Assembly (NCBI GenBank): GCA_938021685.1
Contig: CALIFM010000103.1
Span: 1 to 5,247, forward strand
Reading direction: 5' to 3'
DNA from: an uncultured Gammaproteobacteria bacterium
Lineage (GTDB): Bacteria; Pseudomonadota; Gammaproteobacteria; Arenicellales; Poriferihabitantaceae
Length of the DNA stretch: 5,247 nucleotides
Below the pieces are notes generated by a model. The model saw nothing but the letters and a program-made list of their open reading frames with translations, ran no database searches and was not told the DNA's origin. Below, in pieces: positions 1-5,247 of this stretch (positions are counted from its first letter, which is position 1; each line of letters opens with the position of its first letter). A program made the translations under genes and the position numbers.

Positions 1-27
1 GAGTGTTCAGTTGTAAATATTTCAGCA

Positions 28-468
28 TTAATTGAAGGCATCTACAATCCAGTCGATTTTAACTTGTTTTAAGTCGCCGCTCATGGCAATTACATCAAAA
101 CGGCATTGTTCATCTTCTCTGATGTGCTGTTGCATATAATGTTGTGCAGTATTGATTAGCTTGGTTTGTTTGCGATGGTCAACGCTTTCAAGGCCGCCCC
201 CAAATTGTCTGCTGGCTCGGTAACGTACTTCAATAAATACCCAGCAATTTTCGTGTTGCATGATGAGATCAATTTCACCATGCTTACTGCGGTAATTTTG
301 CGTGACAAGAGATAGACCTTGGCTTAACAAAAACTGTTTTGCTTGCAGCTCAGCGGCTTGGCCAATTTCCTTTGTTGAGTTAGTAGCAGTTGGACTGCCT
401 GTAAGATCAAGCTGCTTACTGTTCTTGTCTTGTAGGAAGCCCAAGTGTTTAAGGGCGTGCTTTAACAC
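28..468 (-). CDS. yraN: YraN family (UPF0102) nuclease-fold protein
   Basis: Small cytoplasmic protein of the UPF0102/YraN family, whose fold resembles PD-(D/E)XK nucleases and Holliday-junction resolvases; its cellular role is not established. The core signature is clear: GEIDLI (residues 64-69 with this start), then FIEVRYR (78-84), which supply the family's acidic and E-X-K/R-like positions. The C-terminus WIVDAFN is typical of the family. The gene overlaps the lpoA stop (449-451) and lies downstream of lpoA, as in Pseudomonas and E. coli, so it is probably translated from the lpoA transcript. The start is uncertain. The GTG at 468 gives 146 aa and a 20-base overlap. ATG at 555 (175 aa) or 528 (166 aa) and GTG at 477 (149 aa) are also open, and none has a good ribosome-binding site. 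Family homology begins only near TKEIGQAAE (residue 32 onward), so the preceding ~30 residues are non-conserved. Family assignment is firm; the start is not. Confidence 0.9.
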   Translation of the reverse strand: MLKHALKHLGFLQDKNSKQLDLTGSPTATNSTKEIGQAAELQAKQFLLSQGLSLVTQNYRSKHGEIDLIMQHENCWVFIEVRYRASRQFGGGLESVDHRKQTKLINTAQHYMQQHIREDEQCRFDVIAMSGDLKQVKIDWIVDAFN

Positions 469-2470
469 GCACTGCACTTTCAGTAAATTGGCCCCAAACA
501 CGGTCGTGATCGATGTTTCTAAATTCATCCATGCGCAAGCGCATTGTGCGGCCATTCATCCATTGCGTTGGGTTTGCTTGCAAGGTTCCTAGCTGTCCGA
601 TTGCTTCATAGGCGGCGTAACCTAACGCATAAATACGGTCAAGGGCAGACCCGCCGTAGCGCAAGTTATTAGTGCGGCTAGCTGCCAGAGTAGCAGCTAA
701 TTGGTTTTCTATTTCAGGCTCTATCACAGCATCTGTGGATGGAGCTTGCTCGTCTACAGTAGCAGAGTTTGTTTCTACAAGGGTTGGGTCGTTAAAGCTG
801 GGCTGGCCTAATAACCAGGGTAGGTCAACAAAGCTTAAGCCTTCAAGGTCGCCGTCTTTAAACTTATCGAATTGGCCAGAATAAACACTGGAGGTCGCCA
901 TTAAGGGTAAATCTTGTCCCTGATAAAACTTCAGCAAGGGTACTAACCTGCGCGCATCTTTTGCGTTGCCTGCCATAAATACGAAGTCGATGTCACTGCG
1001 ACGTTGCGCATTGTATTGTAGGTTGGTGCCAACTAAGGCTTGTAGTTGCTGATGGCGGCGCTCGCTGTCAAAAATAGCAAGTAAGCCTTTAACGGCTTCA
1101 TTACTTGCTTCGTCGTTACCAGCAAAGCTTTGTTCGGCACTAATTTGCCCGCCTAAAGCAGTGAAGGCTTGCACAAAAGCGGCGCTGACACGCTCACCCC
1201 AAGCGTTGCTTTTGCGTAAGATAGCAGCGGTTTGCAGCCCGCTTTGGATTGCTTGCTCAGCAATAGCTTGGGCATCTTGTTCTGGCGACAAGCTAATGCC
1301 CCAAGTGTTAGCGTGCGCGCTGTATTCGGGTAACAAACCGATCAGTAAAGTAGGCACAGCTAGGTTTGCTTGGCTATGCAGAGCTTGTACCGCTTTTCGT
1401 CCCAAGGGGCCTACTATAAAGTCTGCACCGTCGCCCACCGCCGATTGGTAATACAATGGGCTGAGGTTGGCTTCAGCTCCTGTATCATATAGGCGTGTTA
1501 AGTTTTGGCCTGTGGCTTGTTTTTCTGCGTCAAAAAAGCCCTCTTTAAAGGCTTGTGCGGCAGGGCCAAGGCGTGAAGTAATAGGCAACAGTAATGCCAA
1601 ATTACTTGGATTGAAATTTTGTGCTACACCTGCGTTGCCTGCATTACGAGGGTCAGTGGTCAACAACTCAGGGCTGGCAGGGTGACCAGGGAATTGCTGC
1701 TGCCATGCAAACCAGCTATCGTCGTTGAGTGCTCTGCGCTTTTGTAGTTTTACAAGCTCTTGCCAGCCGGCAAGATCAGGATGGTTTGCCTCGGACTTAA
1801 GTTGGGATAGTTGTGAAGGGCTTATTGACAGAAAAAGCCGATATAATGCATTTAAGTTGTTTGCATCTGCATTGCCAACAATGTCGCTTAATGCAAGGCG
1901 GGTTTCAATGGCTTGCAGCTTGTTTTGGCTTGCCTCGTATAGCCGTGCCTGTAAATTTAAAAACTGTAGGCGTGCTTGAGTGGGTAGAGCGCCATTTGGG
2001 CCTAGAGCGTCTAATAAGGCTTGTGCTCCACGCGAATTGCCATCAAGAAATTGCAAATGAGCTGTGGCAATTTGGTAATTATAGATTTGCTCTTGTGTTA
2101 GCTGCTCTGCATTTACTTTGTTGAGTGTTGTTTGAGCTGTGAGTGTGCGGCCTCGATCCAAGAAGCGGCTAGCCGCAGTTAAATAGAGTGTGTTTTTAAT
2201 GACAGGATCGGTTTCGGACTCGGCTTGCTGCAGCAGCTCCTCAGGATCTAGATCGGCAGCAATTTTTGCTTCCTTGAGTTCGCCTTCTTCATTAAGTGCA
2301 AAGGTGCTAGCTTCTTCTTCGGTTGGGGGCGCTTCAGTGGTGATTGCCTCTTGTGTTGGTGCGGATTCAGGTGCTTCTTTTTTAAAGCTACTGCATGCAC
2401 TAAGCAGTACGATCAAGCACAATAATGCTGAGCTACGATTAACTTTTTTCAAGCAGAGCTTGCGAGCCAT
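449..2470 (-). CDS. lpoA: Penicillin-binding protein activator LpoA (outer-membrane lipoprotein)
   Basis: Outer-membrane lipoprotein that in E. coli reaches through the periplasm to stimulate the transpeptidase of PBP1A during peptidoglycan synthesis. The chosen ATG (2468-2470) gives 673 aa, close to the E. coli length. It is preceded by AAGG with a six-base spacer, and places a lysine/arginine-rich n-region and hydrophobic stretch directly before a lipobox LSAC, with Cys26 the predicted lipidated residue. An in-frame ATG at 2521 would add 17 residues and push the signal peptide inward, so it was not used. After a Glu/Pro/Thr-rich tether (about 30-60) comes a helical TPR-like region (about 75-260). 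A periplasmic-binding-protein-like domain then starts at NLALLLPITSRLG (290-302) and runs to the end, including FIVGPLGR and YALGYAAYEA. A low-complexity acidic insert lies near residues 560-595. It is divergent from rsmI and overlaps yraN, the usual arrangement. Confidence 0.93.
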   Translation of the reverse strand: MARKLCLKKVNRSSALLCLIVLLSACSSFKKEAPESAPTQEAITTEAPPTEEEASTFALNEEGELKEAKIAADLDPEELLQQAESETDPVIKNTLYLTAASRFLDRGRTLTAQTTLNKVNAEQLTQEQIYNYQIATAHLQFLDGNSRGAQALLDALGPNGALPTQARLQFLNLQARLYEASQNKLQAIETRLALSDIVGNADANNLNALYRLFLSISPSQLSQLKSEANHPDLAGWQELVKLQKRRALNDDSWFAWQQQFPGHPASPELLTTDPRNAGNAGVAQNFNPSNLALLLPITSRLGPAAQAFKEGFFDAEKQATGQNLTRLYDTGAEANLSPLYYQSAVGDGADFIVGPLGRKAVQALHSQANLAVPTLLIGLLPEYSAHANTWGISLSPEQDAQAIAEQAIQSGLQTAAILRKSNAWGERVSAAFVQAFTALGGQISAEQSFAGNDEASNEAVKGLLAIFDSERRHQQLQALVGTNLQYNAQRRSDIDFVFMAGNAKDARRLVPLLKFYQGQDLPLMATSSVYSGQFDKFKDGDLEGLSFVDLPWLLGQPSFNDPTLVETNSATVDEQAPSTDAVIEPEIENQLAATLAASRTNNLRYGGSALDRIYALGYAAYEAIGQLGTLQANPTQWMNGRTMRLRMDEFRNIDHDRVWGQFTESAVRVKARP

Positions 2471-2535
2471 AAGGAACCTTGCCACAATCAAACTAATGAA
2501 ACGGCGAGTATACGGCAGCACGCGATGAACAGCAA
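2470..2535 (-). promoter_or_regulatory. Candidate sigma70 promoter and RBS of lpoA in the lpoA-rsmI divergent gap
   Basis: On the minus strand, TTGCTG (2535-2530) is followed after 17 bases by TATACT (2512-2507), which matches five of six bases of the -10 consensus; the -35 matches only the TTG. Transcription would start near 2500, leaving a leader of about 30 bases with AAGG (2480-2477) as the ribosome-binding site of lpoA. The -35 box lies inside the first codons of rsmI. No comparable plus-strand promoter for rsmI is seen in the 54-base gap, so rsmI may be driven from within the lpoA coding region. Judged by eye from consensus only. Confidence 0.4.
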
Positions 2536-3382
2536 AGCAGGAAACCTTTATATTGTGGCAACGCCGATTGGAAATTTGGCAGATATCAGCTATCGCGCAG
2601 TGGAAACACTAAAGAGCGTTGATAAAATTTTGGTGGAAGACAGTCGTCATGCGCGCACTTTGTTGGATCACTACCAAGTGCGCACACCACTCAAAAGTTA
2701 TCATGAGCACAATGAGGTGCAAATGATTCCTAAAGTTTTAGCTGCTTTGAGTGAGGGGCAGTCTTTTGCACTGATTAGCGATGCAGGTACCCCGCTTGTG
2801 AGTGATCCAGGTTTTAAATTAGTGCGCGAAGCGCAGCTGGTGGGATATCAGCCGTTAGTGGTGCCGGGCCCTTGTGCAGCAATTGCAGCATTGTCAGTGT
2901 CAGGCTTGCCAACAGACCGGTTCGTTTTCGAGGGTTTTTTGCCTGCGAAGACTGCTGCGCGTGAAGCTCATTTGGAGAGCTTGCAAGATGAAATTCGCAC
3001 TTTGGTTTTTTACGAAGGTAAGCACCGTATTGCGGCTTGCTTGCAAAGTATCGCTAAGGTATTGGGTGCGCAGCGTCGTGCTGTGGTGGCACGTGAGCTG
3101 ACTAAGAAATTTGAAACGGTGTTAAACGGTTTGTTGTCTGACCTTGTCAGTCTGATCGAAACACAGCCCGATAATAGCAAGGGCGAGTTTGTAATATTGG
3201 TTGAAGGGCAACAGCAAAAGGCTTCAAGCGCTGATCTTGAGCGTTTGTTGGGCTTGTTGATGAGAGAGTTGAGTGTAAAAAAAGCCAGTCAGCTTGCCGC
3301 AAACATTAGTGGTGCAGGGAAAAACGAATGCTACGAGCTTGCCCTGAAAATACAACAAGATGCAGAAGAGGTTGCGTCATGA
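2525..3382 (+). CDS. rsmI: 16S rRNA (cytidine1402-2'-O)-methyltransferase RsmI
   Basis: Tetrapyrrole-methylase-fold enzyme that uses S-adenosylmethionine to 2'-O-methylate C1402 in the 16S rRNA decoding centre; with RsmH it builds m4Cm1402. The 285 aa match the usual length (E. coli about 286). Motifs seen in order are TPIGNLAD (13-20), EDSRH (38-42), SYHEHNE (58-64), SDAGTP (85-90), VPGPCA (113-118), EGFLPAK (136-142), ARELTK (189-194) and GEFV (220-223). The family's C-terminal helical segment, VKKASQLAANISGAGKNECY, spans 251-270. The ATG at 2525 is the only methionine before the first conserved strand and has no clear Shine-Dalgarno sequence, so initiation may be weak. It diverges from lpoA, as in E. 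coli and Pseudomonas. The stop overlaps the hisC start as ATGA, implying co-transcription with hisC. Cytoplasmic; the function call is strong. Confidence 0.96.
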   Translation: MNSKAGNLYIVATPIGNLADISYRAVETLKSVDKILVEDSRHARTLLDHYQVRTPLKSYHEHNEVQMIPKVLAALSEGQSFALISDAGTPLVSDPGFKLVREAQLVGYQPLVVPGPCAAIAALSVSGLPTDRFVFEGFLPAKTAAREAHLESLQDEIRTLVFYEGKHRIAACLQSIAKVLGAQRRAVVARELTKKFETVLNGLLSDLVSLIETQPDNSKGEFVILVEGQQQKASSADLERLLGLLMRELSVKKASQLAANISGAGKNECYELALKIQQDAEEVAS

Positions 3383-4443
3383 GCAAATTTTGGAATCGAC
3401 GCACGCAGCAACTCAGTCCATATGTGCCTGGAGAGCAGCCACAGGACCAAGAATATATTAAGCTAAATACCAACGAAAGTCCGTACCCACCTTCGCAGAA
3501 GGTGTTGGACGCGATGCGTGATGCAGTGGACAGTGGCTTGCATTTGTACCCCGACCCAAATGCCAAGCAGCTTAAGCAGGCTGTTGCAGAATATTATAAG
3601 TTAGATGCTACTAATGTGTTTGTGGGTAATGGTTCGGACGAAGTGTTAGCACATATTTTTGCTGGTTTGTTTGTGCCCGAGAAACCTTTATTGATGCCAG
3701 ACATCAGTTATAGTTTTTATCCAGTATATGCACAGCTTTATGGTCAACTTGAGCAATATATGCCGCTGGATGAAGGCTTTAATATTTGTTTGGAAGATTA
3801 TGCCGGCGATAACGGTGGGGTAATTTTTGCTAACCCTAATGCGCCTACGTCGTTGGCTTTATCGCTTAAACAGATTGAGATGTTTTTACAACGCAATACT
3901 AAATCAGTGGTGGTAGTTGATGAGGCTTACGTCGATTTTGGCGGTGAAAGTGCAGTAGCGTTAGTGAAAGACTATCCAAATCTCGTGGTCGCGCAGACGC
4001 TGTCTAAGTCAAGGTCGTTGGCTGGGTTGCGAGTAGGTTTTGCAATTGCTAATGAGGAAATCATTGAAGGCTTAGAGCGTGTTAAAAATTCGTTTAACTC
4101 ATACCCCATAGATAAAGTAGCACTGGCAGGTGCGACTGTAGCAATGCAGGATATAGCTGGCTTTGAAGCATCACGTAATGCGGTATTGGCAACACGTGCT
4201 TGGGTAAGCGAAGGGCTTGCAGGGCTTGGGTTTGAGGTGCTGCCGTCTGCGGCTAATTTTGTGTTTGCAAAGCCCAGCAAGTTGAGTGCACATGATTTGT
4301 ACTCATTACTTAAGCAGCGCGGAGTGCTGGTGCGCCACTTTGCCAAGCCGCGTATTGAAGATTATTTGCGTATCACTATCGGCACAGATGAAAAAATGCA
4401 AGTTTTGCTGGCTCAGATTGAGGCTATTCAGTCTGTCGCTTAA
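3379..4443 (+). CDS. hisC: Histidinol-phosphate aminotransferase HisC
   Basis: Pyridoxal-phosphate fold-type I aminotransferase converting imidazole-acetol phosphate and glutamate to histidinol phosphate and 2-oxoglutarate in histidine synthesis. The length is 354 aa, as usual. Seen in order: PYVPGEQP (14-21), LNTNESPYPPS (29-39), LYPDPN (56-61), the cofactor-phosphate loop GNGSDEV (83-89), DISYSFYPVY (108-117), NPNAPTS (152-158; often NPNNPTG), VVDEAYVDF (179-187), TLSKSRSLAGLRVG (207-220) with K210 as the expected PLP lysine, and the substrate-carboxylate arginine in RITIG (R331). The N-terminus MSKFW closely resembles the Pseudomonas HisC1 type as I remember it. The start at 3379 is favoured over an in-frame ATG at 3328 because GAGG (3368-3371) lies seven bases upstream, it forms an ATGA overlap with the rsmI stop, and the family N-terminus begins here. 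HisC relatives can also act on aromatic amino acids, so sole use in histidine synthesis is not proven. Confidence 0.92.
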   Translation: MSKFWNRRTQQLSPYVPGEQPQDQEYIKLNTNESPYPPSQKVLDAMRDAVDSGLHLYPDPNAKQLKQAVAEYYKLDATNVFVGNGSDEVLAHIFAGLFVPEKPLLMPDISYSFYPVYAQLYGQLEQYMPLDEGFNICLEDYAGDNGGVIFANPNAPTSLALSLKQIEMFLQRNTKSVVVVDEAYVDFGGESAVALVKDYPNLVVAQTLSKSRSLAGLRVGFAIANEEIIEGLERVKNSFNSYPIDKVALAGATVAMQDIAGFEASRNAVLATRAWVSEGLAGLGFEVLPSAANFVFAKPSKLSAHDLYSLLKQRGVLVRHFAKPRIEDYLRITIGTDEKMQVLLAQIEAIQSVA

Positions 4444-4673
4444 TCGCTCTGCGCCAAAGGAGGTATGTTGTCGATGAAAGCAAAGCGCGGCTGTTCATGC
4501 CCATCATGGTTAACAGTTTCATTAAACATTTCAAGCGGCCGCACCCAAAGCCCGTTTTCTCCATAAAGTGGTCGATACACGACTAGTTGCTCTTCGCTTT
4601 CACTATGTCTGGCTACACCAATAACTTGATAGTTATTGCCTTTGTAGTGGCGGTATTTGCCCGTTTTGATCAT
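4440..4673 (-). CDS. DUF1653 domain-containing small protein
   Basis: A 77-residue protein of the DUF1653 family, a small conserved bacterial domain with no assigned function. The whole protein is essentially the domain: GKYRHYKGNNYQVIGVARHS (5-24), then LVVYRPLYGENGLWVRPLEMF (30-50), and PRFAFI (62-67). There is no signal peptide, membrane segment or cysteine, so it is probably a soluble cytoplasmic beta-rich protein. The ATG at 4671-4673 has GGAAAG (4683-4678) upstream, a reasonable ribosome-binding site. It is convergent with hisC, and the two stop codons share TTAA at 4440-4443. It is divergent from rnpB; a possible minus-strand promoter is TTGAAC (4731-4726), 17 bases, TTCAAT (4708-4703), which would overlap the rnpB promoter. 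The family call is confident; no function is proposed. Confidence 0.88.
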   Translation of the reverse strand: MIKTGKYRHYKGNNYQVIGVARHSESEEQLVVYRPLYGENGLWVRPLEMFNETVNHDGHEQPRFAFIDNIPPLAQSD

Positions 4674-4692
4674 GTTGCTTTCCGTATTTGGT

Positions 4693-4717
4693 AAAGGCTT
4701 GTATTGAAGCTTTTTTT
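4693..4717 (+). terminator. Candidate weak intrinsic terminator upstream of rnpB
   Basis: AAAGGCTT (4693-4700) can pair with AAGCTTTT (4707-4714) around a six-base loop, giving eight pairs including one G-U. The 3' arm runs into an uninterrupted seven-T tract (4711-4717). On the plus strand this has the shape of a Rho-independent terminator. It is the first such structure after hisC, because the hisC and DUF1653 stops overlap. The stem is AT-rich and short, so strength is doubtful, and the T tract also falls in the spacer of the proposed rnpB promoter. Confidence 0.4.
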
Positions 4718-4727
4718 GGCGTATCGT
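4699..4727 (+). promoter_or_regulatory. Candidate rnpB promoter
   Basis: TTGTAT (4699-4704), a 17-base spacer and TATCGT (4722-4727) place a transcription start at about 4735, exactly where the first strand of the RNase P P1 helix begins. The hexamers match the sigma70 consensus at three and four of six positions, so the call rests mainly on position relative to the RNA. rnpB is usually expressed strongly, and here the boxes are not close to consensus. Confidence 0.4.
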
Positions 4728-4734
4728 TCAAGCC

Positions 4735-5136
4735 GAAGTTGGTCAGGCGATCGCGCTGCTTTTGTTAATGAAAATTAACTGGCAGGGAGGAAAGTCCGGG
4801 CTCCATAGGGTAGTGTGCCAGATAACATCTGGGCGGCGTAAGCCGACGGCTAGTGCCACAGAAAATGAACCGCCTGCATTTTTAAAGGTGCTGGTAAGGG
4901 TGAAAAGGTGCGGTAAGAGCGCACCGCGCGCTTGGCAACAAGGGTGGCAGGGTAAACCCCACACGGAGCAAGACCAAATAGGAAACCAGGGTGATTTGCA
5001 GTACTTAGGTTCTGTTTAATTGATCAAGACGCGGCCCGCGTTGGTTTCGGGTAGGTTGCATGAGGTGTTTGGCGACAAGCATCCCAGATGAATGATCGTC
5101 CAACGACAGAACCCGGCTTATCGACCAACTTTACTT
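4735..5136 (+). ncRNA. rnpB: RNase P RNA, bacterial class A
   Basis: Catalytic RNA subunit of RNase P, which with the RnpA protein removes 5' leaders from pre-tRNAs. The ends are set by P1: GAAGTTGGTC (4735-4744) pairs with GACCAACTTT (5123-5132). P2 is GGCGATC (4746-4752) with GATCGTC (5094-5100). P3 is GTTAAT-GAAA-ATTAAC (4764-4779). Near-universal core segments are present: GGAGGAAAGTCCGGGCTCC (4786-4804) and ACGACAGAACCCGGCTTATC (5103-5122), which form the P4 region; GGTAAGAGCGCACC (4912-4925); and AGCAAGACCAAATAGG (4967-4982). P13 is CTTG-GCAA-CAAG (4931-4942). P18 (5064-5071 with 5076-5083) carries a GCGA loop. The GGT that binds the tRNA CCA end lies near 5050-5052. At roughly 402 nt it is longer than the 377-nt E. 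coli RNA; the extra length appears to sit in the P15-P17 arm. The exact 3' end is approximate. Confidence 0.97.
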
Positions 5137-5149
5137 ATCATTTCTATAG

Positions 5150-5183
5150 AATCAGATTAGATAATTTCTTTATCTGTCTGATT
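5150..5183 (+). terminator. AT-rich hairpin downstream of rnpB, possible terminator
   Basis: AATCAGA (5150-5156) pairs perfectly with TCTGATT (5177-5183), and after a small internal bulge AGATAA (5159-5164) pairs perfectly with TTATCT (5170-5175) around loop TTTCT. That gives 13 Watson-Crick pairs starting about 14 bases after the mature rnpB end. The tail (TGTATGCTTTT) is only loosely T-rich, so it may instead act as a processing or pausing structure for the rnpB precursor. Confidence 0.45.
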
Positions 5184-5247
5184 TGTATGCTTTTAAAAAT
5201 CAACATTATTTTAAGCTGAACTGAACGTATCTTATTGAAAAACCTTG
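5184..5247. other. Non-coding right edge, probable start of the next upstream region
   Basis: No gene is seen here. TTGAAA (5235-5240) matches five of six -35 bases, but its -10 partner would fall beyond the window. By comparison with Pseudomonas gene order, mraZ and the division/cell-wall cluster may follow; that cannot be verified from this sequence. Confidence 0.25.

Noticed and set aside
2471..2521. Longer lpoA start at 2521
   Set aside because: It would bury the lipoprotein signal sequence behind 17 extra residues, fill nearly all of the divergent gap and lacks the AAGG site that serves the ATG at 2470.
302..2528. Plus-strand open frames opposite lpoA and yraN (for example 302-592, 1161-1451, 1813-2124, 2190-2528)
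   Set aside because: They are antisense to clearly conserved coding sequence, and their translations show no domain or signal pattern.
3328..3378. Longer hisC start at 3328
   Set aside because: It would overlap rsmI by 55 bases. The ATG at 3379 has a good GAGG, an ATGA overlap and the family N-terminus.
3306..3566. Minus-strand open frame of 86 codons across the rsmI-hisC junction, and another at 3972-4346 within hisC
   Set aside because: Both are antisense to well-conserved coding sequence and have no recognisable features.
4762..5019. An 85-codon plus-strand frame and a 73-codon minus-strand frame (4743-4964)
   Set aside because: Both lie within the RNase P RNA, whose helices and conserved core explain the sequence; neither protein resembles a known family.
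5235..5240. Promoter of a downstream mraZ operon
   Set aside because: Only a -35-like hexamer is inside the window; without a -10 or a gene start it cannot be called.
1..5247. CRISPR array, insertion sequence, att site, tRNA or riboswitch
   Set aside because: No spaced direct repeats, transposase motifs, terminal inverted repeats, tRNA-like cloverleaf or known aptamer core was seen. All sizeable stretches are explained by housekeeping genes or rnpB.

Overview
The window reads as a chromosomal housekeeping segment from a gammaproteobacterium. The core order is yraN and lpoA on the minus strand, divergent from rsmI, with rnpB (RNase P RNA) downstream on the plus strand. From general knowledge of Pseudomonas-type genomes, this block sits just upstream of mraZ and the division/cell-wall (dcw) cluster. 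The moderate, slightly AT-leaning composition and the Pseudomonas-like HisC N-terminus suggest a relative of Pseudomonas or the Cellvibrio/Saccharophagus/Teredinibacter group. That placement is inference; no search was run.

Layout. Bases 1-27 hold no gene. From 28 to 2470 on the minus strand lies an lpoA-yraN pair: the outer-membrane lipoprotein activator of penicillin-binding protein 1A, overlapped by a small UPF0102 nuclease-fold protein. A 54-base divergent gap (2471-2524) separates lpoA from rsmI, the 16S rRNA C1402 2'-O-methyltransferase. rsmI overlaps by four bases (ATGA) with a histidinol-phosphate aminotransferase gene, hisC, so the two are very probably co-transcribed and translationally coupled. 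hisC converges with a small DUF1653 gene on the minus strand, and their two stop codons share the same TTAA. Bases 4674-4734 carry a candidate intrinsic terminator interleaved with the probable rnpB promoter. A full-length class A RNase P RNA fills about 4735-5136. The last 110 bases hold an AT-rich hairpin that may end rnpB, and a -35-like box at the very edge that may belong to the next operon.

How the genes fit together. LpoA acts in peptidoglycan synthesis, RsmI in ribosome decoding-centre modification, RNase P in tRNA 5' maturation and HisC in histidine synthesis. YraN and DUF1653 have no established role. This is a conserved neighbourhood of unrelated core functions rather than one pathway. 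The main local oddity is that hisC and the DUF1653 gene sit between rsmI and rnpB, which I recall as near neighbours in Pseudomonas.

I found no convincing previously undescribed system, mobile element, CRISPR array, riboswitch or broken gene. The observations listed are modest: gene placement, overlapping signals, a long RNase P RNA arm, an LpoA linker insert, and start-site ambiguity in yraN.
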